DNA of 56,256 bases from Leptospira sp. (GTDB lineage: Bacteria > Spirochaetota > Leptospiria > Leptospirales > Leptospiraceae). The position numbers were made by a program, and so were the translations under genes. The notes beneath the pieces are model-generated. The model did not search any database. It saw only the letters and a list, made by a program, of their open reading frames with translations, and was not told where the DNA came from. The stretch spans positions 1-56,256 of the forward strand of contig JAPZRK010000093.1 of NCBI GenBank assembly GCA_027531445.1, written 5' to 3'. Positions 1 to 8,866 of the stretch are shown piece after piece (position 1 is the stretch's first letter; every line of letters begins with the position of its first letter).

Positions 1-1453
1 CCATAATATGCCCTGTGACTGGTGCACTCAGAAGCGAGTCATTAAGAGAACTTCGTGGTATTCCTCCAACCAGCTCAGCAAGTTTACGTGTAAATGCATT
101 TGCAATAGGTATGTAAGTAGGTGTAGGCTCACCAGTTGACAAAGCCGAAGTCATTGTTTTTTGAAATGGCCAAACAAATCTTCTTTTGCGAATCAATCGA
201 ACGCTATTATCAACAGTTTGCATCACAAGGAGAATGATCGATTTTTCAGCGAAACCTATGGGATTGTGCGCTTTAAAAAAATAAATGGGATGGCGAATCA
301 ATGTCCATAAAAACTTGATTGGCTTTGGAAAGAAACCACCTCCATCGATAAGAACACTTGCCAATAGACCAAAAAAATCAGAGCCTTTTGAATATCGAAC
401 AGGTTCGATATGGGTATTTTCGTCTGGATGTACAGAGGATGTAATGGCAATACCACGTGAATAATCTGCATCTTTATTTGAAACTGTAACAGGAAGGACT
501 GTTTCACTGTTTGTTCTGACAGTATCACCTAACTTTTCGGAAAGTCGAATGAGTTTATTTTCTTGCTGCATTTTCAGAAGCAGTCCTACAGTTCCCATAA
601 CACCTCCACTCAGTACTATATTTTTAGCACGGTAGGTATTTTTGGGAAAGCCAAACCAACCCGTAGTTGATTCTGTTGCGATCTCGTAGCCAAATTCACC
701 TGAAGCCTCAGGATCTAAAACTCCCTTCTCATTTATGGGTGACAAACTTACAACTTTTGTTTCTGGTAATACTTTAACGCCTAATGACTCAGCAAGATAT
801 AAATAATTCTTATCTAATGTATTTTTAGCATTGTGGCGACATCCAACCATACATCCGCCGCAAAAATTGCAAGGATCTCTATCTGGTCCGGATCCTTCAA
901 AGTACGGATCCTTTGTTTCAGATTTCTTTTTTTCGTTTCCGAAATATATTCCCACAGGGGTTTTTCTAAAGGTATCCTCTTTTCCGAATGCCTTTGCTGT
1001 TTCGAGTAACAATCTATCCGGTTCCCATAATTTAGGATTTTCATTGACTCCTAACATATATTTTGCGATATTATAGTAAGGTAGTAAAGCATTCTCACCA
1101 CCCATTTTTGAATAGATATGACTATTGAAGAACTTTTGTGGTGGTACATATAAAGTACATGCGTATACCAATGAACCTCCCCCAACTCCAGACCCACTAA
1201 CTAAGAGAAAATTATTGAGTAAGTTGATCCTCTGAATCCCATAAAAACCCAACTTAGGCATCCAAAGATATTTTCGTATGGACCAATTTGTTTTTGGAAA
1301 GTCAGTCGCTGACCATCTTTTACCAGCTTCGATGACAAGGACGCTATAACCTTTTTGCGCAAGCCTCAGTGCAGAGACACTTCCGCCGAAGCCGGAGCCT
1401 ATCACGATATAATCATAGTCATAAGAAAGGGAATGAGGAATACTTTCTTTCAT
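1..1453 (-). CDS. GMC-family FAD oxidoreductase, cholesterol-oxidase-like (3' end beyond window)
   Basis: This is a flavin-dependent alcohol or sterol oxidoreductase of the GMC family. The frame is open from the ATG at 1453 to the window edge. A dinucleotide-binding motif (GSGFGG, residues 19-24) is followed about 20 residues later by the acidic residue that contacts the FAD ribose. A cysteine cluster of spacing CX2CX2CX3C lies at residues 195-205 and is followed by the AKNTL motif seen in bacterial cholesterol-oxidase relatives. The frame leaves the window at a ..TGHIM sequence, which corresponds to the start of the C-terminal substrate/FAD motif, so I infer that only some tens of residues are missing. 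The substrate cannot be told. There is a 126-base gap to the RND gene upstream, so it may have its own promoter. Confidence 0.85.
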   Translation of the reverse strand, partial: MKESIPHSLSYDYDYIVIGSGFGGSVSALRLAQKGYSVLVIEAGKRWSATDFPKTNWSIRKYLWMPKLGFYGIQRINLLNNFLLVSGSGVGGGSLVYACTLYVPPQKFFNSHIYSKMGGENALLPYYNIAKYMLGVNENPKLWEPDRLLLETAKAFGKEDTFRKTPVGIYFGNEKKKSETKDPYFEGSGPDRDPCNFCGGCMVGCRHNAKNTLDKNYLYLAESLGVKVLPETKVVSLSPINEKGVLDPEASGEFGYEIATESTTGWFGFPKNTYRAKNIVLSGGVMGTVGLLLKMQQENKLIRLSEKLGDTVRTNSETVLPVTVSNKDADYSRGIAITSSVHPDENTHIEPVRYSKGSDFFGLLASVLIDGGGFFPKPIKFLWTLIRHPIYFFKAHNPIGFAEKSIILLVMQTVDNSVRLIRKRRFVWPFQKTMTSALSTGEPTPTYIPIANAFTRKLAELVGGIPRSSLNDSLLSAPVTGHIM

Positions 1454-1579
1454 GGTTCGTTTTTCCTATAAATGGATCTCAGTCGTCACCGAGACCTAGC
1501 CGATTCTCTACTTACTTAATTCTCAAATCAAGACATTTTGTAACTTACATACGATAACGAAACAATGAATGAATCGTTA

Positions 1580-4500
1580 TTACTTCCGACCTCGCAATCT
1601 GTAATAGGCACTAAAACTCGCTGGAATAAAGATTAGTGATCCAAAGGTTCCAAAACCTAGTCCCCAAGCCAAGGATAAAGTCATTGGAATTAAAAGAGGA
1701 TCAGAGCCACCTATCGCATAAGCCGTCGGAATCATACCTGCCATTGTCGTAAGGGTTGTTACAAGAATTGGACGAAATCTTTCTGATGATGCTTTGATCA
1801 GTGATTCATTTATAGGAAGATTTTTTTTCTGAAATTCTTGAATCGTATCAACAAGCACGATCGAAGCATTGACGATTACTCCGGCAAGTCCGATAATTCC
1901 GATCATTGCAAGAAAGCTGAGAGCTTTTCCAGATATTAAAAATCCGAATACAACGCCAACTAAACCTAATGGGATCGAAGAAATGATCAATATAGGTTTT
2001 GTTAAACTATTAAAGATAATTGCTAGAATCGCAAAAATTCCAAACATCGCTAGAAATCCAGCCTTAGCAAGAGAGACCATTGATTTGGCTGTTTCTTCTT
2101 GTTCTCCTCTAAATTTAATTTTATAGCCAGGATATTTTTTGCCTATGTTTCCAAAGTTTTCGATGATTTTATCGCTGACAATGTTTGATGTCGTAATTTT
2201 TTCATCAACATCAGCTAACACTGTAATTGCTTTTTCATAGTCATTATGATACAAGGCTTCAATACCTTGGACAACACTCTTTGTGGTGACTGCTGTAATG
2301 GGTGTTAATAAACCAAATTTATTAGTAATCTGGATTGCATCTAAATCCTCGGTCCCATCTCGGTATTCATCGCTATTCTGAAGTACAATTTTAATTTCGT
2401 CTTTTCCTTTACGTAAATTCGAAACTTCTACTCCTTCCATAGCAGTTCTCACATAGTAAGCTGTCGTTTCAGTATCTACCCCTGTAATGGCTGATGCTTG
2501 GTCTTTGACTCGTATCTGAACTTCATCTCTGCCGCGTTTGTAATCATCATTGATATTGATTACACCTGGTTCTTTTCGAAGGAACGATTGCATTTCCTCA
2601 GAAATCGCCTTTAAGGTTTTGTAATCTTTTCCTTCAATCGCAACTGTTACCGCCGCTCCGATGGGAGGACCGTTCACAACTAAATCCACCATAACGGAGG
2701 TTGCATTAGGTAACATTTTTAACTCTGACTCGAGCTCTCCGAATATCTCTTGGGCTGTGCGTTTCCTCTCTGTCTCCGGAACCAAAATGATTTGAGCCAT
2801 GCCCAACTGTTCGCCAATTCTTGTTAGAGGGTCCGTGGGATCCGTTTGTTGGATTCCGATTTTCAAAATGATACTTTGGACATTCTCCTTAGGAATTTTT
2901 GATAGAACACCCTCAAAGTACTTTGTTTGTTTTGCAGTTTCCTGTGCCGAATAGTCTGGCGGAAACTCTGCACGGATCAATATATAATCTATCCCCTCTT
3001 TCGGAAATAAATTGAAATTCATAATACCTAGAGTTGCAATCGATCCCACAAAAATCAAAAATATAATCGCTAAAGTATGAAAGGGTTTTGCGACAACCTT
3101 CGTTATAAAGCGTGTAAAGCCGTCACGAAGGGCATTGAAACGAATCTCCAAAAAATTTCGAAATTTCGTTCGGATTGCTTTTGGATTTTTGTCGCTATTT
3201 GGTTTACCTGCAAACTGGGAGTACCTAACAGGCAATAGGAAGAAAGACTCAAATAAGGAAAGTGTCAATGAGACAATCACCATAAATGGAATTTGCCAAA
3301 TAAATTTTCCCATGATGCCAGTCATAAATGCCATAGGCAAAAAAGCCGCGATCGTTGTAAGATATGAACCTATAATCGGTACGACTAATTCGCTGGCTCC
3401 ATGAACGGCCGCATCCTTATCATTCCATCCTTCAGCTCGATATTTATAAATATTTTCTGATATGATAATACTATTATCAACCAACATTCCTAGTGAAATG
3501 ATGATCCCGAGCATTGAGATCAAATTGAAAGAAACATCAAATATTGGAAAAGCAATGGTTGCGGCAAGTAAAGTTAAAGGGAGGGACAAACTTGTTAAAA
3601 TTGAGTCACGTAAACTAAAAAAGACGATGAGCACAACCAATACTAAAACGAGACCTTGAATCGAATTCGTGACCACGACATCCAATCTTTTTGTAGCTCG
3701 AAGGCCTTCATTATTCAACTCACTGAATTTTATGTTTTCAGGTAATTGTTTCTTTAATTCTGCTATCCTTGCTTGTACTGCATTGACCGTATCAATGATA
3801 TCCGCACTGTCTTTTTTTATGATTTGTAGCGCATAAGCATCGTCACCTTCCGAAATCGCAATGACCCTTGGTCTTTCGTATGTGGATTGCAAGGTGGAGA
3901 TTTGTGATAACAAAATAGCATTCCCAGTTTCGTTCGAACGGATAGGAATGTCTTTTAATTCATTTATCTCACTGATTTCACCAGTGACTCTAATATCTTC
4001 GGTGATTGGACGTAAAAATGAGCCCGCAGGAACACTAATATTCCTTTTAGAAATTGCATTGAATATATCATTGAATCCAAGTGTATAACGAGATTTTAGT
4101 TTCGGATCAATGAGTATTCGCCACTCCTCCTTCCGCTTGCCAAACGCGTCTACGCGAGATACGCCCGAAACTTTTCGAATTTCATCTTCGATAAATCGAC
4201 CTGTATCTTGTAACTCTTTTGTTGAGCTTGCTCCATGAATGGCAACTTCAAACACAGGAAAATTTGAGCTCTTCTGTTCTGTTACGATCGGACGATCTTT
4301 CACTTGAGCGGGGAGATTTGTAACTCGATCTACTGCACGTCTTAGATCGTTTACCACTTGATCGGGATTGTCATTTTCCAAATCGATCTTGATGCTGATA
4401 TCGGATTCCGAGTTTCTTGAGATGGATCTGACAGAATCCAATCCTTCTACCTCTCTCAATTTTTCTTCAATGGGAATCGTAATCTTTTTTTCCACATCAA

Positions 4501-4672
4501 CCGGACTTGCGCCAGGGTAAATGGTCAAGACTCGCACCTGCCGAAAGTTAACTCTTGGGAAGGCCTCTCTTTTCATCGAAAGGACGGATATGATGCCTGC
4601 CAAAAATAAAAAGACGAATAGTAGGTTTGCAACTAAAGGCTTATAAACGAAAAAATGAATAACGCTTCTCAT
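1580..4672 (-). CDS. RND-family efflux transporter, inner-membrane permease (AcrB-like)
   Basis: At 1030 residues this has the usual RND length and shows the duplicated plan: an N-terminal membrane helix, a periplasmic porter domain, a block of helices around residues 330-530, a second porter domain and a final helical block. The helix-4 proton-relay motif reads GMLVDNSI, with Asp-Asn in place of the Asp-Asp of AcrB; this variant is known in other RND subfamilies. It should export drugs, lipids or metals using the proton gradient. No membrane-fusion protein or TolC-like gene is adjacent, although RND pumps normally need both. It is the last gene of a minus-strand run that begins near 7186, 66 bases after the DsbA-like gene. 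Confidence 0.93.
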   Translation of the reverse strand: MRSVIHFFVYKPLVANLLFVFLFLAGIISVLSMKREAFPRVNFRQVRVLTIYPGASPVDVEKKITIPIEEKLREVEGLDSVRSISRNSESDISIKIDLENDNPDQVVNDLRRAVDRVTNLPAQVKDRPIVTEQKSSNFPVFEVAIHGASSTKELQDTGRFIEDEIRKVSGVSRVDAFGKRKEEWRILIDPKLKSRYTLGFNDIFNAISKRNISVPAGSFLRPITEDIRVTGEISEINELKDIPIRSNETGNAILLSQISTLQSTYERPRVIAISEGDDAYALQIIKKDSADIIDTVNAVQARIAELKKQLPENIKFSELNNEGLRATKRLDVVVTNSIQGLVLVLVVLIVFFSLRDSILTSLSLPLTLLAATIAFPIFDVSFNLISMLGIIISLGMLVDNSIIISENIYKYRAEGWNDKDAAVHGASELVVPIIGSYLTTIAAFLPMAFMTGIMGKFIWQIPFMVIVSLTLSLFESFFLLPVRYSQFAGKPNSDKNPKAIRTKFRNFLEIRFNALRDGFTRFITKVVAKPFHTLAIIFLIFVGSIATLGIMNFNLFPKEGIDYILIRAEFPPDYSAQETAKQTKYFEGVLSKIPKENVQSIILKIGIQQTDPTDPLTRIGEQLGMAQIILVPETERKRTAQEIFGELESELKMLPNATSVMVDLVVNGPPIGAAVTVAIEGKDYKTLKAISEEMQSFLRKEPGVININDDYKRGRDEVQIRVKDQASAITGVDTETTAYYVRTAMEGVEVSNLRKGKDEIKIVLQNSDEYRDGTEDLDAIQITNKFGLLTPITAVTTKSVVQGIEALYHNDYEKAITVLADVDEKITTSNIVSDKIIENFGNIGKKYPGYKIKFRGEQEETAKSMVSLAKAGFLAMFGIFAILAIIFNSLTKPILIISSIPLGLVGVVFGFLISGKALSFLAMIGIIGLAGVIVNASIVLVDTIQEFQKKNLPINESLIKASSERFRPILVTTLTTMAGMIPTAYAIGGSDPLLIPMTLSLAWGLGFGTFGSLIFIPASFSAYYRLRGRK

Positions 4673-4738
4673 AGATAATTAGACCATCTGACTTGGGTAG
4701 GTCTGCTTTTCGACAAATAAAAAGTCAGCTCTGGTGAA

Positions 4739-5374
4739 CTATCCTTCTTTCAAAATGGACTCCAAAACTTCCAAAAAGACTTCTGGCGGTTGCGCCCCTC
4801 CCACCGAATATTTTTCTTGGAAAATAAAAAGCGGTACTCCACTAATTCTATTTTGGCGATAGTAGTGTATTTCTTGACGTACCTCATTCGCTGTCATTTC
4901 ATTCGACCAGCTCGCTTCAAAAGCAACTCGGTTTTCAAACTGATCTTTTAATAGAGAGTATGTTTGCTCTAAATCCGAAAAATCCAATCCATCTTCAAAA
5001 TGAGCACGAAAAATCCTAAGGGCCAACTCGTCTTGTCTGGTGGGATCTTTCTCAAGTTGGTGGATGGAATGCAATTGTAGTGTGTTAAATGCTTTCGTTA
5101 TTTTTTCGAAGTGATAGTTGATTCCTGCGGATTCTCCAAGTCGAGTCAGATGCTTCCAGGCGGACTCTAATTTTGATTCTGAGCCTAATTTATTTACTAA
5201 ATAATCCCTGTAATCAATTCCCTCCAAAGGCAATTCAGGAGAAAGTTGAAACGGACGCCATCGTATTTCCACCGCTATACCTTCGCCTAATTTGGAAATG
5301 GCCTTGCCCAAATTTTTGCGTCCAAGGTAACACCATGGGCAAGCAAAATCAGATATAATTTCTACTTTGATCAT
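4739..5374 (-). CDS. DsbA-family oxidoreductase, FrnE-like
   Basis: This is a 211-residue thioredoxin-fold protein with an inserted helical domain. The active site CPWC lies at residues 12-15 after a short first strand, and the cis-proline region SGVPLFIF is near residue 180, as in the FrnE/2-hydroxychromene-2-carboxylate isomerase-like branch of DsbA. There is no signal peptide, so it is predicted to be cytoplasmic and to act on thiols or disulfides there. Its ATG overlaps the stop of the EAL gene by four bases (ATGA), which suggests coupled translation. FrnE of Deinococcus is linked to oxidative-stress tolerance; that role here is only an inference. Confidence 0.88.
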   Translation of the reverse strand: MIKVEIISDFACPWCYLGRKNLGKAISKLGEGIAVEIRWRPFQLSPELPLEGIDYRDYLVNKLGSESKLESAWKHLTRLGESAGINYHFEKITKAFNTLQLHSIHQLEKDPTRQDELALRIFRAHFEDGLDFSDLEQTYSLLKDQFENRVAFEASWSNEMTANEVRQEIHYYRQNRISGVPLFIFQEKYSVGGAQPPEVFLEVLESILKEG

Positions 5375-6168
5375 GGATATGTTACCTGAGCCAAACTCTC
5401 CCAGCTCGGTTTCGCAAAAAGGAAACCTTGAAACAAATTGATACCGAAATCACGTAGTACCTTGAACTCTTCCATATTTTCGATGCCTTCAGCAATCACA
5501 TCGATCTTGAGTTCCTGACAAACACTAACGAGTGACTTTACTATAATCTGTGCTGCCCGTTTGAGATGGATATCTCTGACTAGCTCTATATCAATTTTGA
5601 TAAGATCCGGTTGGAACTTGGCGAGTAAATTCAGTCCAGAATATCCAGCTCCAAAGTCATCGATGGCGGTTAAAAATCCGTATTTTTTGTATGCTTCAAA
5701 AATGGATATAACATGAGCATGATCCAAGACTTCTTCACCTTCAGTAAGTTCAAAAATCAAACGATTCAATGGGAAATTGTAAGTTTTGCTCGCTTCCAAT
5801 GTAGTCCGTATACAAGACTCAGGTTTGTAAACTGCATTCGGGAGAAAATTGATGTTTAGATAAGAATCGATTTTCAATCGACTTGCCAATTCGATTGCCT
5901 TAACGCGACAGGCTTGGTCAAATTGATATCGATTTTTTTCAGAGACATTCGAAAGAATCGAATAGGCAGATTCTTGGTATAAGCCGCGAACAAGTGCTTC
6001 TTGGGAGAATACCGATTTTGTTTTTGTATTTACTATGGGTTGAAATGCCATCGTAAAATTAAAATCCAACCCAGCTCCTTCTCTACATTCACTACAGGAA
6101 AACTTTTTAGGCGAAAGTGATCCATCTTGATCAGGAACTAATATATCCGATGGAAATTTTGATTTCAC
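5371..6168 (-). CDS. EAL-domain cyclic-di-GMP phosphodiesterase
   Basis: This 265-residue protein is almost entirely an EAL domain and should hydrolyse c-di-GMP. The metal and catalytic residues are present: EAL (Glu57), the NIN asparagine (Asn105), FELTE (Glu140), DDFGAG (Asp170, Asp171), the lysine of LIKID (Lys191) and AEGIE (Glu227). The short N-terminus carries CSEC (residues 25-28), which could bind metal or act as a redox switch, and the start of the domain resembles that of blue-light EAL proteins. There is no GGDEF, membrane or other sensor domain. The start is GTG, with GAGGA five bases upstream. The gene sits 12 bases after a lipoprotein gene and overlaps the FrnE-like gene, so the three are probably co-transcribed. 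Confidence 0.92.
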   Translation of the reverse strand: MKSKFPSDILVPDQDGSLSPKKFSCSECREGAGLDFNFTMAFQPIVNTKTKSVFSQEALVRGLYQESAYSILSNVSEKNRYQFDQACRVKAIELASRLKIDSYLNINFLPNAVYKPESCIRTTLEASKTYNFPLNRLIFELTEGEEVLDHAHVISIFEAYKKYGFLTAIDDFGAGYSGLNLLAKFQPDLIKIDIELVRDIHLKRAAQIIVKSLVSVCQELKIDVIAEGIENMEEFKVLRDFGINLFQGFLFAKPSWESLAQVTYP

Positions 6169-6180
6169 TGAAGTCCTCTC

Positions 6181-6732
6181 TTAGAAAAATTCCTTTGCAT
6201 CATTAAAAAATTGATTCGTGACTCTCTCAAATACTTCTTTTTCAGTTGCCGTTTCCCCATTGTACCAAATACCTAAAATGAGCGGTAACCACTGACTATA
6301 GTTTCTGAAAATATGGTATTCATAAACTTTGACCACCTTACCATCTTTATATAAGTGATATTGGACATCATAGCCATCCTGTTCGGACCATGCTGGCAAA
6401 AATGTGGCTGTAATTGTAGACAATGCTAAAAATACGAGCGCTGGTTTACTCGGACTTCTATAGTCCACCTTCACATTGATCAAATAGCCCACTTTCGGAA
6501 CATCAACACCTTCCTGCGTATTCTTAAAAGGTGTTTTTGTATCAAAGTAAGACTTTAGTGCTTCCCTTCCACCCAAATTGAACTGAGGAAAATTTGGTAA
6601 ATTATAGACAAGTATCGCATCCTTATTTTTTTCTTGTGCAGGAATCGGTAAAATCTTAGGAAAATCGCGATAGCTTATCAAACAGTTTTGTGTAAATAAT
6701 ATTCCGAATATTAGAATTAATACATTTTTCAT
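6181..6732 (-). CDS. Putative lipoprotein, family shared with the gene at 53889-54455
   Basis: I do not recognise a named family. I chose the ATG at 6732, not the longer in-frame reading from 6840, because it gives a clean lipoprotein signal: Met-Lys, a hydrophobic core and a TQNC lipobox with Cys17. The mature protein is about 167 residues. Its C-terminal half has a short hydrophobic stretch, then a YxxGK turn, a repeated Tyr/Phe pattern, and a proline-rich stretch ending in IWYNG. The same order of features occurs in the lipoprotein at 53889-54455. The gene lies 13 bases after the CPxCG protein and 12 bases before the EAL gene. An envelope location is inferred. Confidence 0.75.
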   Translation of the reverse strand: MKNVLILIFGILFTQNCLISYRDFPKILPIPAQEKNKDAILVYNLPNFPQFNLGGREALKSYFDTKTPFKNTQEGVDVPKVGYLINVKVDYRSPSKPALVFLALSTITATFLPAWSEQDGYDVQYHLYKDGKVVKVYEYHIFRNYSQWLPLILGIWYNGETATEKEVFERVTNQFFNDAKEFF

Positions 6733-6745
6733 ATTGTATACCCTT

Positions 6746-7186
6746 TTAGTTTTGGCTATGGTCGTGAAGACCATCAGCGTCGTGCCGTCTTTCGAGTTCA
6801 TCATATAACTCTTGTTGATCTTCATTGAAAAACATTTCAAATCCGATTCTTAAACAAACAGAATCATCTCCATCCTCGGACTCACCTGGAAGTATCAAAT
6901 TCATTACATAAAATGTATCCAATTCTGATTCTTCCATAAATGCATCAGTTGCTTCCCATTCTCCAAACTCATCTTCATTTTCTTTTCGGAATGGCTGAAG
7001 GAGTGTATCAAAATCCTCGGTAATGTAGTTAAATTCGCCAGATTCGCTATCAATCATAAAAATGACATGGTGGCAGCCTGGTCCTTCTTCTGCCAATGGT
7101 GAGATGACTTGGGTACCACATGCTGGACAATGAATTCGGGGATCAATCGCACCGTGTGGCCAATTTATATTTATAGTTTCGATCAT
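6746..7186 (-). CDS. Conserved hypothetical protein with N-terminal CPxCG motif
   Basis: This is a 146-residue acidic soluble protein. HCPACG near residue 19 and a later GCHH near residue 37 could together bind one zinc ion. The rest is rich in Glu and Asp, with an aromatic C-terminal segment and a His/Asp-rich tail (RRHDADGLHDHSQN). No catalytic motif is visible. The ATG at 7186 has an AGGAG nine bases upstream. It is the first gene of the minus-strand run and is divergent from the gene at 7286, with a palindrome in the shared 99-base spacer. The function is unknown. Confidence 0.72.
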   Translation of the reverse strand: MIETININWPHGAIDPRIHCPACGTQVISPLAEEGPGCHHVIFMIDSESGEFNYITEDFDTLLQPFRKENEDEFGEWEATDAFMEESELDTFYVMNLILPGESEDGDDSVCLRIGFEMFFNEDQQELYDELERRHDADGLHDHSQN

Positions 7187-7237
7187 ATCAAGGTACTCCT
7201 ATGAACATCCTAATCTTATGCGTTTATCATTCAACCC

Positions 7238-7259
7238 ATTGCAATATAAATATTACAAT
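7238..7259. promoter_or_regulatory. AT-rich near-perfect palindrome in a divergent promoter region
   Basis: The two 10-base arms flank a 2-base centre, ATTGCAATAT-AA-ATATTACAAT, with one mismatched pair. It lies in the 99-base spacer between the divergent genes starting at 7186 and 7286, where a dimeric repressor could control both. AT-rich palindromes do arise by chance, so this is only a candidate operator. Confidence 0.35.
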
Positions 7260-7285
7260 TTTTTGTCTGTATGGTCTAACTAGGG

Positions 7286-7699
7286 ATGGTTGCAGTTTCT
7301 AATTTTCACTCTGCATTTTCCTTAGCATTCCGAGAGTTTTTTGGATATGAAACTGAACTTGGCTGGGAGATCTACGAATTATCCTCGGACAGCTCATCTA
7401 ACGAAAAATGGGCGACATTCACCATTAGAAATCCGTTGGCAGGCAGAGCATTAGTATTTCGTTATAGTGAAACCGAATCCCGTTTTTATGCTCATTTAAA
7501 GATCCAAGTGATTCCAGGGGAAGAAAACTGGGATTTGGATGTTTTGTTTTTAACAAAAGGATATACGACAAAGAATTCAGTTGATATTTTGAATTCTTCA
7601 GGTGAGTGGACCTTCCATTCTGTAGCACTGCATTATTTTGGGATAATCCTCTCTTTTTGCCCGCGAATCATGGAACCTGATTTTATCGTCAATCAGTGA
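7286..7699 (+). CDS. Conserved hypothetical protein
   Basis: This is a 137-residue soluble protein of mixed alpha/beta composition with no signal peptide. It has an N-terminal segment rich in Phe (FHSAFSLAFREFFGYE), several predicted beta strands and a hydrophobic C-terminal part. I recognise no family. No well-spaced Shine-Dalgarno sequence precedes the ATG; GGG touches it directly. The last 11 bases overlap the 3' end of the yihY-like gene on the other strand. It is divergent from the CPxCG gene and may share control with it through the palindrome at 7238. Confidence 0.65.
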   Translation: MVAVSNFHSAFSLAFREFFGYETELGWEIYELSSDSSSNEKWATFTIRNPLAGRALVFRYSETESRFYAHLKIQVIPGEENWDLDVLFLTKGYTTKNSVDILNSSGEWTFHSVALHYFGIILSFCPRIMEPDFIVNQ

Positions 7700-8537
7700 T
7701 GGGTATTTCTTGCGATTTGACCAATCTTGTTTGATTCCAAACATAACCCCACAAAAAGAAGGTGGCGTTGATGTATGCGTATAACATCAATACAACCATC
7801 TTTGACAAAAGATAATATGCGAATGAATAATTAACACCTACGTTTTTCAGCCTCAAATAATACTGAAAACCAAAGGTCAGAAGTAACCAAAGAATGGCGG
7901 CAAAGGCAGCTCCCGGCAAACATTCCCTTAGTGGAATTTTTTTATTGGATGCATAAGAATAATAAAAGCTAAACAAACTAACGATCACTCCAAATGCGAT
8001 GAACGAAAGGAAAATTTCTGGGTTCCTTCTAAAAAGGGATATCTTCCCAGATTTAAAAAGGAATTTTTCAAATATGTAGAGACCGTAACTCGAATAGAAG
8101 TAGATCAAAATCAAAATTGCACTTACAATCATCAAACGTAAGCTCATCCATTGTGAAAATAAAAATGTTGTCTTTGTTTTATCATTACTGATTGTTCTCA
8201 GTGATTTGATGATCGCTCCAAAAATTGTTAAACTCGAGAAAAATGAAAAAATAATACTTAAACCTAAAATTTTATAATCCTTAACGCTCGTTAAATTTTC
8301 TATGCTTTTATCTATCGGTTGGAAAATAGGAGCTGGTAAAATTTTACCAAGTTGATCCGTGATCAAATTGATCGTCTTTGGATTCTGGGAAAGTCCAATC
8401 AACGAAACAAAAACAACGAGTAACGGAAATAGCGTCAGCAAAAATGTAAATGAAATCTCAGATGCAAGGCCATGGATATCTGCACTCCAGACCAATTTAA
8501 AGAACTTACCGAGACGTGATTTCATTCTTTTAACCAT
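7689..8537 (-). CDS. YihY/BrkB-family inner-membrane protein
   Basis: This is an integral membrane protein of about 282 residues with six hydrophobic segments. The family signature is at the N-terminus: GLASEISFTFLLTLFPLL, in which the conserved F(T)-LLxLFPLL pattern leads into the first helix. The family was once called RNase BN by mistake; its function is still not established. I prefer the ATG at 8537, which has GGA four bases upstream, over a TTG at 8546. The gene is divergent from the 55-residue protein at 8651 and overlaps the gene at 7286 tail to tail by 11 bases. Confidence 0.88.
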   Translation of the reverse strand: MVKRMKSRLGKFFKLVWSADIHGLASEISFTFLLTLFPLLVVFVSLIGLSQNPKTINLITDQLGKILPAPIFQPIDKSIENLTSVKDYKILGLSIIFSFFSSLTIFGAIIKSLRTISNDKTKTTFLFSQWMSLRLMIVSAILILIYFYSSYGLYIFEKFLFKSGKISLFRRNPEIFLSFIAFGVIVSLFSFYYSYASNKKIPLRECLPGAAFAAILWLLLTFGFQYYLRLKNVGVNYSFAYYLLSKMVVLMLYAYINATFFLWGYVWNQTRLVKSQEIPITD

Positions 8538-8650
8538 CTTTTCCAATATCTAATTTTAACTGGAATTGGGAATATATTTCTCTTGCGACAGCGGAAGGTA
8601 CTAAAAAGCTGGAAGAATCTCAGTGACGTACCTAAAAGGGGAAAACTTCC

Positions 8651-8818
8651 ATGTCAGAAGAAAAAGAAAAGAAAAACAAAAAAATCGCAAAAATGTCCAT
8701 TGAAGAAATTGACCAAGCGATCAAAAAATCCACAGAAACGATGAACGGCGCTTCTAGCCAATACATCCGACACCTAAATGAACGGAAAGAGGAACTACTA
8801 GCCAAGAAAAAAGGTTAA
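8651..8818 (+). CDS. Small charged protein (55 aa)
   Basis: This short gene encodes 55 residues with a Lys/Glu-rich N-terminus, a segment IEEIDQAIKK predicted to be helical, and a basic C-terminal tail ending KKKG. AAAAGGGG lies about six to ten bases before the ATG, a good ribosome-binding site. Composition suggests a soluble, mostly helical protein that could bind nucleic acid or ribosomes, but no family is recognised. It lies 48 bases before the TTG start of the ABC-F gene, with a hairpin between them, so it could be co-transcribed with that gene or act as its leader. Confidence 0.6.
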   Translation: MSEEKEKKNKKIAKMSIEEIDQAIKKSTETMNGASSQYIRHLNERKEELLAKKKG

Positions 8819-8831
8819 GTTCGTCCTTTCG

Positions 8832-8851
8832 CCCGTAGTTTTTTCTACGGG
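8832..8851 (+). promoter_or_regulatory. Hairpin between the 55-aa gene and the ABC-F gene
   Basis: A perfect 7-bp stem (CCCGTAG / CTACGGG) closes a six-T loop. It ends 15 bases before the TTG start of the ABC-F gene. No U-tract follows it, so it is not a standard Rho-independent terminator. It could be an mRNA-stability or translation-control element. Confidence 0.4.
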
Positions 8852-8866
8852 TAAATTACCTCTCCG

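Noticed and set aside
6733..6840. An N-terminal extension of the lipoprotein at 6181-6732
   Set aside because: It overlaps the preceding gene and would bury the lipoprotein signal.
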